Of a stretch of 64,000 bases of DNA, positions 24,737 to 37,610 are shown piece after piece. The DNA lies in contig NC_091014.1 of assembly GCF_041296385.1 (NCBI RefSeq), positions 8,345,578 to 8,409,577 of the forward strand. Direction: 5' to 3'. Position numbers and translations under genes: made by a program. The notes under the pieces are model-generated. The model saw nothing but the letters and a program-made list of their open reading frames with translations. It did no database searches and was not told the DNA's origin. Each line of letters begins with the position of its first letter. The stretch's first letter is position 1. Source of the stretch: Aphelocoma coerulescens (lineage: Eukaryota; Chordata; Aves; Passeriformes; Corvidae).

Positions 24737-26069
24737 AAGGCAAAAGGAGACAAAAAGATGTGAGATGCCTTAATCACACAACCATCCCTCCTTAAGAAAA
24801 ACAAGACTCTTTTCCAAGAAAATTAAGGTAAGTAGATAAATAAGTAAGGGAGACATGAAAGAGGAAAATAAGAGACATGACAAGAAGGAGTCTCGTGTTT
24901 CATGCTTGCTCAGGGCATGAAAATGCTTGCAGCTGGACTTTTCTCTCTTTAATGCTAATCACAGTTTGGTGCTCGGATCAAAGGGCGAACACAGCAGTGA
25001 TGTGTGTACTTAAGATGATTTTACTCTCACTAAGGTCAGGACAGTTTGCCAATGACCTGAAAAGGAGAGAAATCAAACCTCCGAGTGAAGATCACCTTGT
25101 AACAATTCTGTAAATTAATACACGTACACAAAGTCTGTTTATGAAACATAAATGCATGACTCGTCCATAGACTCCTTGTCAATGTATCTTCAAATTTATC
25201 GAAGTGGCTGCCTTGATCTCCCAATTCTGAAATAAACTATGTGGCAATAGTTAAACAGAACACTTTAATAATTTATTTCTGTACTTACCTTTTCCTTAAC
25301 AGAGTATATACTCGTAGAGTTGCAGGGTTATTTATAATTTAGAAACACTTAGCACAAAGAAATTGAAATAAGCAACAATTAAGATTTAACACTGAATAAT
25401 GAATGAACATGCTTATTGCAAGGCAGTTGTTTATCCTAGTACAATTTCAATGTTGCTGTACCAAATTGTATGAAATTATAGCTTTTTATTCATATTTATT
25501 CCAACATTGTTCTCTCATAAATCATTAATGGGTCAGATTCACTGTTAAAGGTCTCTCTCTGCTATCCTAATAGTCTGAGCTGCAGACTGTCTCAGCAGAA
25601 TTTTCCATTCAGAAATGTCAATAGAAAAAAGGCTTCCTCATCCCTAAATGATCTCTCAGTAAGCTAGTTTGTTTATCACCTGTGGTTTATTAAACAGGTC
25701 CAGAAAATATATTTTCTGGTAATGTTAAGTGAAGTAATGATGTTGAATGTATTCAGCAGTACTTTCTGTATCAGACTTAGTACTCTAGTTTACCAAACAT
25801 TATTCAAGTGTATACAGGGCATATAAAATAGTGGTACTATCCCATTAGAAATCATTATTAGACAAAAAGGTGACATTTGTCACATAAATGGCTGTGTGGT
25901 TAATAATTCAGTTGTGTTGACTTCCATTGTTTTCATCATTAATCCACCGTTTGGATAAAAACAGGACTTGGGATATTTTTTAATGCAACATCCATCTTAT
26001 TTACCTGTGTTGCTCCTGTTGCCACTGTATCTCAGCAAACATTCATACATTTGTCCTTATAACATTGGC

Positions 26070-26350
26070 AAAATATAAGTCTTCCCTGTTTTACACGTGG
26101 GCAAAAAAGAGGTACAGAAAGATAAAATTCTCAGAAGATTCTAAATTCAGATTTTGATTTGCTTGGCACTCACAATCACTATCAAACATTGGAAAGGTCA
26201 ACTGTGCCCTGAACCCCCTGGTTCCAACTGAGGCACCGATTCTGAAAAACTTCCTAAACAAGTTCTTCCAAGCTTGTTCCTGAGTGATTTAGCTAAGGTC
26301 ATCAGCACAACCAAGAATCAAACTTTGATCTTTCTCAGTGCTCCTCTGAT
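26070..26350 (+). mobile_element. Possible MIR/CORE-like SINE trace
   Basis: Two pieces follow the MIR order: ccctgttttacacgtgggca with gaggtacagaaagataa near 26085-26125, and tgatttagctaaggtcatca with aagaatcaaac near 26285-26325. The intervening stretch does not match, so there may be an insertion or chance similarity. Confidence 0.35.
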
Positions 26351-29300
26351 ACCTTAATCATAAACCTTCTGGCTTTTATGTGAGTCTTTTATAAGGTCAT
26401 ATTAAAACAATCTGCTTTCAACAGCCCTTCAACATGACCAAGAACAACTGAGTTACCCAAAGAAAAGGCTTTAAAATGTGGCTCTCTATAAGGTTTTTTA
26501 AAACTGTCCTGGGACATACCTAGAGCTACAGTGGATTTACCCTCAACAGCAGGGAGGATGTTCTCATCTCCCTGACTGTTTCATAGGTTCTGGTTTCTGT
26601 AAATGGCATTGCCTTTCACCTTGCATCTCCTCCGTGTCTCAGGAATCTGTGTGTCTCTGATACAGCAGCAAGAAAGGACAGAAAGGTACTGAAAATTATT
26701 TCAACATTGCACATGGACAACTGATTTCCCCAGCAAAGAATGCAAAGGATTTCTGTGTTCTGTCACTTAAGCTTGTTACAGTGGTACTGCTGAGGGAAAC
26801 TGGAATCAGTGATGGCACAGCAAGGGATCAGTCCCTGCAGAAGTCAAGGGGCAATCAGAGAAATTGAGGGTTGGGAACAGGCATGACCAGTACACTGTTT
26901 CTTCCTTGCCACTTTGTGTTGACAACACTGGTCAAGTTGTTGAAGGTGTCTAGGGATATGAAAGGAGGAGGTGGTGGGAACCCCATTTGGGTTGGAGAAC
27001 ACAAATGACTCATCCCCACAATCCTGCTCTATCTGGGGACACACTGCTTGGTAAGGGGCGTCCATGGGTGGGGGCCACCCACTCATGCCAATTGTTTTAC
27101 CCTCCCCAGGGCAATGCCTGTGAAGTTCTGAGTTTGTCACAGGGGCTTTGAGACTGCAGGGAGACACCACAGATGCAGAGTCCTGCTTCCCAGGAAAAGC
27201 ATCCTATTTTATGTGTTCAAATCCTCTCTTTATAAATGGAAGACAGTAAACAAAAACACAGCTTAGGGTATCAAACATGCTTTTCTCCTTCATCAGACTT
27301 GGCAGCCTGTGCATTGCTGCCTGTGTAGTGGCATTGCAATGTCCTGCTGAGGACCAGGGATGCTGAGCAGAGGGTGGGAGTGAAGCCATTAATGCAAAGG
27401 CTGATTTGTCAGGGGAGGCTTCCCTTCTGGGCTGTGAGGGATGGATGTCTCCAGGGTTTCTCAGCAGTGGGACTCCTGAGGGAATCTGAGACAGATTTGG
27501 GTGGTCAGTGAGCAGTGTCACTATGGTGACACTGAACAGACATCTTGGTATGTGAAGACTACTTTAAAGCAGATCACAGAGATGGGCTTGTAGCGCAGTT
27601 CCTCTCCTGTTCTCTCTGGTGTGCACCTCCCACATGCTTTCTCTGCAGCTTGCGTAACTCAGGACTATATATACAAACATTTCATACCTATTCCAGCTGA
27701 TACAGCCCGTATTCCTCCTCTTAAACATGGTGAAGATACCACTGATCATATCCTTCCTGAAGTGATTTCACTATACTGACCACTCCAATTGGCTTTTGCA
27801 GTACCATCTTCTACTAAAAGCATGTTTCTGGGGTATTTCAAAAAGAAGTCTGTGCTGATCAAGCAGAAGTTCTTTTATATTTTGTTTATATTTAAAGTTT
27901 TAACATCAGCTACAGGCAGGGTTGTGTTGTTCTAGGTGTTAGTACTTAGTACTGTTAGTACTTAAAATATGTACATTCCTGCCCTATAGCCCTTGGCTCC
28001 CTGGTGGAAATAGAAGTAGACCCTGGGTGGAGAAGCAATGTAAATATCAACATGAAAAATAAACAGGCTGAAGGAGAAAAGTTTCCATGTCTGCATCAGA
28101 GGGTTTCTGCCAGCTTTGCTCTATCTGAACTTTAGCCAGAAGCACTCAGCTTGTGAAACATCTTCATTTGGCACTCCAGAGCTCCTTCTCTTTCCACCAC
28201 CAAAAGTCCACAGGGGGAAGCTACACCTGCCCTTGGGGGATACTGTCAGCACTTCCCTTAGTGAAAGTAACTCACTTGTGTATAATAGCAGCTCTGCTGC
28301 TCTCACTGAAAATCTACTTCCCTCTACATCTGAATCATCAGTTTTGGTGGATTATTTATCTGTCTGTGAAAAGTTGATTGCACAAATTTACTGTTTCTTG
28401 GTGCAAGTTTGCTTATTTACTAAGGATGGGCACATCCTTGCTTCTACGAAAGCAACTAAAATGAGAAAGAATGTCTGGGGTTTCTGTGTTCAGTATCCCA
28501 CTGTTATCATCTCCAAAACTAAATCTCTTTCAGGGCTATATTCACATGGCAGCTCTGGTCCTCTCCAGGCCTTCTCTCTGCAGCTCACGGAGTAGGTCTA
28601 CCCGTGCTGTTGGTTCAGAGATGAATTCTTATCAGACTAAGCATTTTCAGTCTGTTTTTCCATAGGTGTCGAACTCCAAAGAGAATTGCAGTTGAATCTT
28701 TCATTTAGCCAGATGACTTATAAATTGAACCTCATTGCTCATACATCAGTGACAATTTTGTTCATGCCTTCCATCATACCAGCACCAATGCTTGGTACTG
28801 GCAATCCAGCACCCAGCAGCCATGCATTTTCTAGTTTTCCAGTTATAAGAATAGAATGGGAAGCCTTACTGAGAGCTGAGGCACTTCAGATTGCCTAGCT
28901 ATTTTTCAACACCATTAACTAATGAATGGGACAATCTACATGACTGGGCTAAAACTCTGGAGAGGTTTCCTCTCTTCCCTACCATGTGCTATATCCTAAA
29001 TTTCCCACATTTGTTCCCCTTCACAGTGTTTTGCAGGGCTCATCTCTTTATGCAGCTTCCTGACAAAGAAGAGCTGACGTGGGTGCCGGAGAAGATTATG
29101 TTTAGCTTTGTTGTGGGTGGCTCCCCCTTGGCAGTTGAGGATTTATACTGCATTATTCAGAACTATAATGTGTTACTGTGGTGCCTGGAGCCATATGTCA
29201 ACTCGGTATCACCTGCTGTCCTTTGTAAACTTTCTTTGGAGGAGAACCATGCTCAGTGTCAGGTCACAGAGGAGGTTCCCACCACACCTGTGCTCTTGTG

Positions 29301-30779
29301 GCATTTTACAAATACTGAAGCTAATAGTTTCATCAATAGATCTTTCTCAAAGGTCACCCATCAGAGAAGTATCTTTCCCCAAGCCCTTGCTGTGCCCTCC
29401 AGATTTCATCTTAGGGAAGCAAATATCTAAAACAATTCCAATTCATCTCAAAATTCTGGTGCATCTTTCAAGACTGACACAAGAAGCTGAATGCAAAGAT
29501 TTCTTTCTCTCAGAGATCATGGAGAACTTGCACAGTAGCATAGATCATCCAACACATTCATCACATTTATATGTGCCCTAGCAGAACTTGACCTTAATGC
29601 CTGATGAGAACTACACTGAAATATAGCATGTGTTATTTAATCAGAAAGAAAGTGATAGACAAGCTTGAGTCTCCTTGCCAATTATAATTAGAGATGTCGT
29701 CACCTCTGGAAGAGAAATATTTGTAAAGGAACCCAAACCTTGCAGTGATAGACCTGTGCCAAGCACACAAATTGCTCACATCCTGATTTTGGCTGGCTGA
29801 AATCTGGTAGCTTAAATCAGGACATAAAAGAAAACAAAGAAACGAACCAACCCGGGAAAAGTTGCAGAAAATGTGGTGAGGTGGAGAAAACAAGTAAATT
29901 TCTTCTATGGAAATGGAGAAGTTCCTTCATGAAATGTTAATCAGTTGGTGACATATAATTTTGCTGAAAATTAATCAAAGTGCTTTAAATTTCAATTTAA
30001 ATGTTTGCTGTTGTAACTCAGATTTTTTTTCTTTCCTTGTGAAAAATGACAAAAATGGCTTTCCAAGTAGGTGATTTTGTGAATTTCACTTAATTTTGAA
30101 AACCCATACAGGAAAAACATTAATTAATGCAATTACCAGCAGCATGAGGCTACAAACCATACAAGTTCATGTCATGCCTAGTATATTGTAAAAGAGCTTG
30201 AAAAACCCTAAAAATTTACGAGAAATTTCAGTATAAAGACATATAAAGCAAGAGATTATATGTCAGTGTAGAAGTAAATCACCAGTCCTAAAATAAAAAC
30301 TTGTATTTTGTTACTGTAGAACAAGAAGAAAAATTCAGAACACTGTGTTACTGTTTGTACTGTGTGAGCATCAACATCTGATGCTTTATGTTTTCTACAA
30401 TGTCAACATACAGCAGATGCCCAGCCCTCTCCTCAGAGATCTATGATATCCTGTTTCAGAAAAAAAAAAAAATTAAAATATTAATCATGCAGGAAAACAG
30501 ATGTCTCTTGCGTATTACTCTTTAAGTTTCCAGATATCAGATAACTAAATTTTAGATTAGAACTAGATGTATCAATTTAGCCTGGTGAGGAACAAGGAGC
30601 TCCTGAAGATCACCGGACCTTAATATGGTGTGGAAATATGGGTCTTTGTTACTTGTTAAAATACATGAGAGCATTTGGCACGGGTTCAGTCCTTCCAAAG
30701 TGAGCTCGGTCTCAGGAGAGGGAGTTACAATGAGCAGACCACCAGGGGCAGAGCTCTGGGTGAGGCCAGGCAGGCTCCG

Positions 30780-31020
30780 AACTCGTTAGGGTTTCTCCCT
30801 GCTCTGACAGTAAGTATATCCAAGTGCACTGAGAAGTCCAGCTGTGAGCCCGAGGCTTTGTGCCATCTGGACAGTTTGTGGTGTAATGATCTTGATGTAA
30901 TGCAGGGTTAGACCTTTGAAAGCCCCACCATCTTTCCTTCTGTCTTCTTTGGATTGAGCTGAATCCTACTGCTTTTTGTCCATCTGCTATTTCTTCCAGG
31001 CATTGGTGACAGCTGAAAGC
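30780..31020 (-). mobile_element. Degraded L2-like LINE reverse-transcriptase remnant
   Basis: The minus strand shows two adjoining frames around 31010-30915: CLEEIAD in one and WTKSSRIQLNPKKTE in another, offset by a one-base indel. Together they resemble the conserved region after the catalytic block of L2-type LINE reverse transcriptases, where a W..S..LQLNP.KTE pattern is typical. The sequence downstream (ITPQTV...SLGL) also fits that layout weakly. The element is very old; edges are approximate and other LINE families are possible. Confidence 0.45.
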
Positions 31021-32711
31021 CCACCAGCAGTGACTGCAATGAACAGGCAAGTGCTGTGTGCTTATTGATTGTATGGTAGTTGACTTTAGTCTCAGCCTTC
31101 ACGTGTGGTCCCAGAAAGACATGGAAAAGAAAAATGGGAGTATAAATCCTTCGGGGACAAAGGAACAGCTGGCTTCTGTGACCTGTGGATGTCACAGCAA
31201 TTATTCCTGCTAGGTGGTGTGGGAACACCAGCACCAGGCTAAGGTCAGCAATGTCAAATGTTGGGTGAGAGAGGTGATGGCATAAGTGTGGAGTATGCTC
31301 AAAGTAAACCATGATGTTTTCAGTGTCATGTCCTGGGATGAAATATTTAGCTAAGAGAAGCTTTAAAACTTGTGCTTAATGCAAGTGAGGCTTAACTAAG
31401 TGAAGTTAACACCATCCAAAGTATAGCCCCCCGAGGAGTATCTGTGCATTTAGTCTTTAGACACGTATTTAACCTCTCCCTCTTAATTGATTCTTAAGCA
31501 TCTATTTTTTTCTGCCCACACAGAGATCATTGCTGCTTTGTGCTCCTAATCACTTCTCAGCTCTCTGCAATGCCTGCAGGGTTTTTCTTGAGGCTGGATC
31601 TCCCCGTGAATCTGTGTTCCAGCCGAGGTGCTCTGCCTGGGCATTCTGGGCTCACTCCAGAGTGAGCTGCCAGATTTCAATCTTGCCATTCTGCCAAGAT
31701 GTTTTCCTCACACTGTGGCAATACAGAAAATATGGCTGAGCCTTTGCATATGTGGAGGGCAGAGAGTCCTTTGTCATTATTGTTTGTGTTGAGGCTCAGT
31801 CTGGCTGGCAGCACAGCCAGCCTCAGAGTCACACCAGACTCACAGAGCAGCAGAGTGTGCACCCTTTCTTGTCTCTGTCTGTATGTGGGGTGACTTCTGC
31901 TGCCACCCAGCCTGCTCTGATGGCATGCAATCCTGGCTTGGACCCCCAATAGCAGCATTCAAACCTGGCTTGGTGCTGTCCACATTACTGGTTAGGATAG
32001 GAGAAACTGAAATAGCAAAGCTGATGACCAGCAGTGGGCAAAGTCCCCTCTGTGGCTGCTTCTCCCCACCCTGATTTAGTGATAAGTCAAATAAAAACCT
32101 TACCAGGTTGGTGCTCCCATCCCTGTCTGGTCTGAGCTGTATCTGCCAGTTTGCCACAGCAGTACCAAACACTCAGCTGGAAATTTTCCAAGTTAAGATG
32201 GCTCTTCTCATTTGCTGATCGAGGCAATATTTCTGCCTCTGACATATTCACTGCAAGCACCTCAGAGCAGGAGCTGCTGCCTTGCCTGTGGCTGTGGAAG
32301 GCTGAACTCTTGTCTCATCACCACTGCCGGTCCAGTGATGAGATTCCATGTGCCTAACTTGCTCGGTAACATATCGCAACATTTTAGGCACTTTTGACCT
32401 CCTCCAGGAGTATCTCCTGCCTACTCTGGTCTAAAAAAGACACTGGGACCCCCCAAAGGCATGAATTTATTTCCAATGAACATGTAGGCGCTTGCTTCGG
32501 GGAGACTGGTTCACCTAGCATTTACAATCTGAGGTCAAGGTAGGTGCCTGATTACACAGACAGGGTTTCACCTACTGGTCACTTGTTTTGTCGTGTTCCT
32601 GGTAACAACACAAAGCATTAGAAAGGGATCAAAACATGGAATGAATGTTCAGGTTTTTAAAGAAAGAGCTGTTTAGCAGTGGATTGTAGCTTTTTGATGT
32701 TTAGGTTTTTT

Positions 32712-32712
<1 letters not shown>

Positions 32713-32745
<33 letters not shown>
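32713..32745 (+). repeat. Poly-T run of 33
   Basis: An uninterrupted run of 33 T, preceded by TTTTTTG. On the minus strand it is poly-A, but no retrotransposon or processed transcript can be recognised immediately upstream of it on that strand. Length may be imprecise in an assembly. Confidence 0.95.
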
Positions 32746-32746
<1 letters not shown>

Positions 32747-35264
32747 AACATAAAAAGATTAAAAATTTAACAACAGTAGCCTCTGTTGAAACGATCCTTC
32801 CCTCCTCCACCTCCGTCTACACCCTCCCCCCCCAGAGTCCAGACGGGTAACTCTTCCATCACATGAATGTTACCTCCAGGCTGCAGCATTCAGCCGAGTG
32901 TGAAATCACAATTAACGGAGCAAGTGTTTTGTAAGTGAGCAGAGACGGCCACAAATTACATCCTCCTATTAGCTGATTTTAGAACAACACTGTTGAACAG
33001 CTTCATGATTACTGGGCTGTGGCGTGTATTAAAAAAACATTAATAAAACATAATTGATTGTGAATTCTGCTTACTGCCTTTATAGTTTTAATCACAAAAG
33101 TCTGAGAAGTTTGTTGGAAACAAAAGCTGCCCTTAGCTATTTATGGGAACTGGGTTGTACTAAAAATTTTACAGAATTTGATTTGCAGCTGTTGTAAATC
33201 AGTAAACTACTGAAGCCTATGGAGTTTTCTGACTGATAGATTGCCTTTGCCTTTTTCTTTTCCAGTCAGCAAAGAAAGGCACAAGAGTAACTTACCTCCA
33301 CCAGCAAGTACCCCTGAAGTGGGAACAATATCCTCGGTCTCTCAGACCTGCCATGCACTAGGTGTGTCCTTAGATGCAGGTAATGTCACCAATAGGGAGC
33401 AGGAGCTGGTGGCTTCTATTTACTGAGAAACAGGCAAATACAGAGCTATACTTCAAAAACACTCACATTTATGTCTTTCTTTTGGGCCCCAGATTGTTTT
33501 CAAAGCTTAAATCATGTATTCTTACAGGAACCTGGAATGTTAATTCTGATTCATGACCCTGTCTGGACTCATGGAGGGACAAGGTATGTCACAAAAGTTT
33601 ATGGCTACATTATGAAACTTGGATGCCCTGCTATGAATTTATGGACTTTAAAAAGGCTGCTCACAATCAGTCAAATGTGGGACTTTGAAAGAATTTGAAG
33701 CCCAGCCAGTGACACAAATGGACTGCTCTTCTTCATCAGGTATCTAAATCTTACTCTCAGGCTGAGAATTCCCAAAACACTTCAGACGCTGCCTGAACTT
33801 GATCAAGGTGATGCTTAACTCCACACATAAGCCAAATTTAGTCAGAGGAAGATGGACCTCTGCCAAAATCCTCAGGGAAATAGGCTCAGGGATGTGGGCA
33901 AGATCTTGCCCTAGCTGTAACTATTTAAACAGTTTCCTCACCCCACAGAGAGGTGGCATGAAGTGAGGAGTAAACCTTACAAGTTCTGAATCTCTCCTGC
34001 TGTGACCACTAAAAATGCTAGTGCTAGGAGTGTTGAAAAATCTTAGAAGTGGATCTAAAATTAGGTAATATAATGCCTGCATTATTTATTGACTTTTTTT
34101 CAGCCTGTGCCCTGGCAAATAAACTTGTATAAACAGTGGGAGTAGATTGCTGAAAAGCATTTCCTGTTAAAGAGCTAGCAGCAAGGGTTATTTTCAATGA
34201 AAATAAACCAGAGAAAGCAAATTTTTCCTGTTTCTGCAAAGATTTATCTCATGAAGGCAGCAACAAACATGCCTTGTCTTGACCAAGGGAGTGACTTCTA
34301 TTGCTAAGAAATGAAATGTATGTCAGTTACCACTCAGGCTCATCTCAGTTTAGTACTCAGCTCTTTGCAGAGGCATCCTGGAACAAACAACTCCAACCTG
34401 CACCAAGCTTCTCTTCTTCCCATACCACCTGTCCCTCCCTCAGATCTGATGTAAACTGCTTGCTTGGCTCCTTTCATGCAGCTCCACAGCAGTGTATGTA
34501 CAGGCAGACATATATTTTTATGAGGAGAGCCAGAACCTCACACCCCCGACACATTCACTGCATTCTCTCACTCTAAATGGCCATTGCTATGGCAACAACA
34601 GCTTAACTCAAAATTTAGAGAGGCATTTAGCACAACTAATGAAAGAAGAGATGCGACACTGGGTAAAGCCATGCATGGTTCCATGGTCCACTGTGGCTCT
34701 ATTCACTGATTGCTTCAGGACACCCTGGGGACCTTGCCACTTGTAGTCTGTCACCTTCTGCCCAGCACGGTGCAGGAAACAGCTTTCTCTAACACTGGCT
34801 TTGTCTTTATTCTTTTCTGTGCTGCCAGTAAATGGCTTTTCAGCCATCTGATCGGCCACAGAACTGAATTTGCAGTCCAACCAGCCTGGTCCTCAAAACC
34901 TCTGCCAGAATAATTCATGGCCTGGTAGTGTGAGCAGGGAATTCTTGCTAATGAAGGGAAGGAAAGACACAGGCCCTATTTAGAGTATCTGGAACAGTGC
35001 TAGTGTTCTGCATCAGCATATCTGGCGGCAGATGAAGGCCCAGCTGAGTTGTAGGATAAAGCATAGTGCATGTCTGTGACACTTCTCCTTGCAAGGAGTT
35101 TCTCTGTGGTGCCAAATCTCAGGCACAGTGACAAAGTAGAGGAAAGACAAGCATGAATAACCTCAACGATTCCTAGTGAATTCATGTCTTTCTAAAACCT
35201 CTGCAAATTTTGTCCTGTGTTCTTACTTATGGCCACATCTTATACAAGCCAAGATGAAAGGTCT

Positions 35265-35505
35265 ACAAGGAGAGGGATTTTTTAGAAGGGCATGAGAGGG
35301 AGTAGATTTACAAAAGATCTAGAGAAGAAATTCTTCGCCATGAGGGTGAAGAGACACTGGAGCCAGTTGCCCACAGCAGTTGTGGACTCCCCATTGCTAG
35401 AAGTGTTCAAGGCCAGGTTGGACGGGCTTGCTAGCGGGGTTGGAACTAAATGGTCTTTAAAGCCTCTTCCAACACAAATCATTCTATGGTTATTCTGTGA
35501 CGATG
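35265..35505 (+). mobile_element. CR1 LINE 3' end, plus strand
   Basis: The frame at 35292-35567 reads KKFFAMRVKRHWSQLPTAV and SPLLEVFKARLDGL, the CR1 ORF2 C-terminus. The 3' UTR follows with aagcctcttccaacacaaat and a degenerate ATTCTATGGTTATTCTGTGA tail ending near 35500. The element is 5' truncated and seems to lack a short internal piece near 35310 relative to related copies. Confidence 0.85.
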
Positions 35506-35854
35506 ATCCTTTGCTTTGGACAAAGCACAAAATTGCCAAAAACTATTCAGAGAAAGTTCATGTCTAATTTTAGACATCTAAAGTGAGGTTCCTTCTTTGG
35601 AACCCAAAGCTAAACAGGATGAGCCTAGGTCTTAACTGTGCTCCTTTCATTCCTCACTAGAGGCAGACAAAGAGTTTTGGTCAAGGAAGAGTTAAAAATG
35701 CTTTGCATGGATGTTTGCATAGAGGCTTATTATTTCTTGGAAGGTACAGTCCACAGTAAGGATGTACTCCTACCTCACTCCAGGAGGAGTTAGATCTGAT
35801 TTATTTTGGGAGAATCAGGACTGGATATTCTTTCTGTGTGGCCTGTGTGCCTTC

Positions 35855-35878
35855 TAATAACAAGCTCTCTTGTTATTA
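35855..35878. repeat. Perfect inverted repeat, 10-bp arms with 4-nt loop
   Basis: taataacaag, loop ctct, cttgttatta. No further symmetry outside the arms and no linked element. Confidence 0.92.
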
Positions 35879-37586
35879 CAGTTCTCATTGCAATCTAAGA
35901 TTAATACTTGTATCCCAAATTTCACCGAGGCCAGCATGAATGAATAACAATCCCATTAAAGAATTCAAGAACTGGCCAAGAGTCACTAGTTGTATTAACG
36001 AAACTGAACCAGAGGTGAGGATTTCATTGCTTTGCTTGTACTTTCTGGCTTTGATCAGGCAGAAACTTCATGTCTGCCAGCATTTCTACTGACCACAGGA
36101 AGGCAGAGCCATCCACATGGCAGTGAGCATGCAATGAAAGCCATTTTGTGATAATTGCCTCAAATTCTCCTGTCAAGCAGTGACTGAAAAATGAGAGCTG
36201 AGAAACCACAAGACCAGGTGCATAAAAAAAAGTAGGTTAGGAATTGTACATGCCAGATTGTGAACCAGAGTGCACTCCCCTCAAGGGCATATTCTTCCAG
36301 TTCCATGGCTTGTTTCATGGAGAGGAAGATGATGGAGAAGAACTGTCTCTGGAGATTGTCTCTTTTTCCTGGGGCTGTGGTGTTACTCCACGTGCCAGTG
36401 CCATGGCTCTGGGAGGCAAAGGGCCCTACATCACACGTGATGAACTGCAGAGGTATCTTCGAGCAAGGAGAAAATTCAGGAAGCAAACAGCAGCCTTGGA
36501 TGTGGTTCTGCTCCAGCAGTAGCTGAGCAGCAGCTCTGGGTGTTGCTGAGCCTGGGGACAAGTTCTGGGGGTCTCACTGAAAGTGCCTGGGAAGAGGGGA
36601 ATTACACAAGCATGGAAATGTGAAAGAATTTGAGGGGAAATTTTGAAATTCAGTTTCTAGGGCAGATAGGTTTGACAACATCCTAGACCTTTAAGCTACA
36701 TGACATCTTGCAGAGACAAAGAACTTCAGTTCCCTGAGTTTTAAATTGAATGACCTTATGTGCTTTTTAGGACTAGCACATTAAGTTTGGCATCAAGCAG
36801 TGAAATACCCTCCCTTCATGGCTCAGGCCTAGCTGCCTTTTTCTCAGGAAAGCAAAATCAGCATGGCCAACATCTTCTGCCTCTTCCTATTCCACAGAGG
36901 AATGAAAAAATATACATGGAAAACAGGAGAGGCCTGTGAAACAGGTGACAATATTTAAAATGGGAAATCCTATGGCATCTCTCCAATATAAAATGAAGAC
37001 AACACTTGAGTAACAGCCTACTCTTATCACAGGCTGCATGATTTTAGTACATCCTAGTGGGTTGTAGAAGTGACATCTTCATTTGCAATAAAAAAGTGTC
37101 AAAGATTGCCAGTACTCCTGACCAGAGGAATTCTCACTGGTATAGATAAGCCACTGACTGCTTTGACTGTGCCCTACCTGTAGCTTTCCTATCTAAAACA
37201 AGTCTGCAAGGCCTGACATCAGGGTTTGCTGAATTCAGAGCCAAGCTTTCAGTGATGTCAGTCAAACACAGGCTATCCCCAGGTGACATTTGTGTTCCAG
37301 TTTGAGTGTTTTCTTTCTGACATAGTATAAGACCAGGGCATTTTATTTTTTTCCAAGACAGATACATTGTCTGGCAGTTTCCAGCTGATGTAAGATAGGT
37401 TACAATAGTGATACAGCCTAATTATGGAAAGCCTCTTTGCCTGTGGTTTCCTGCAGGGGGGTTTTTTGGTGTTTGCTATGTGGCTGAGCTCACTTTTCCG
37501 CCTTTCTTTATCAAGGGATTTTAATCTCATTCTTCATTCCTTTTTTCAGCCACCTTCCTTTCCTCAAAAGGAAACCTGTAAGAAAT

Positions 37587-37610
37587 TAATGTCTTCAAAT
37601 GAAGACATTA
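37587..37610. repeat. Perfect inverted repeat, 10-bp arms with 4-nt loop
   Basis: taatgtcttc, loop aaat, gaagacatta. Isolated hairpin in an AT-rich stretch. Confidence 0.92.

Noticed and set aside
36244..36522. A plus-strand open frame with GPYITRDELQRYLR, which briefly suggested an EF-hand-like protein
   Set aside because: The similarity does not continue on either side, there is no ATG at its start and no splice sites frame it. Treated as chance.
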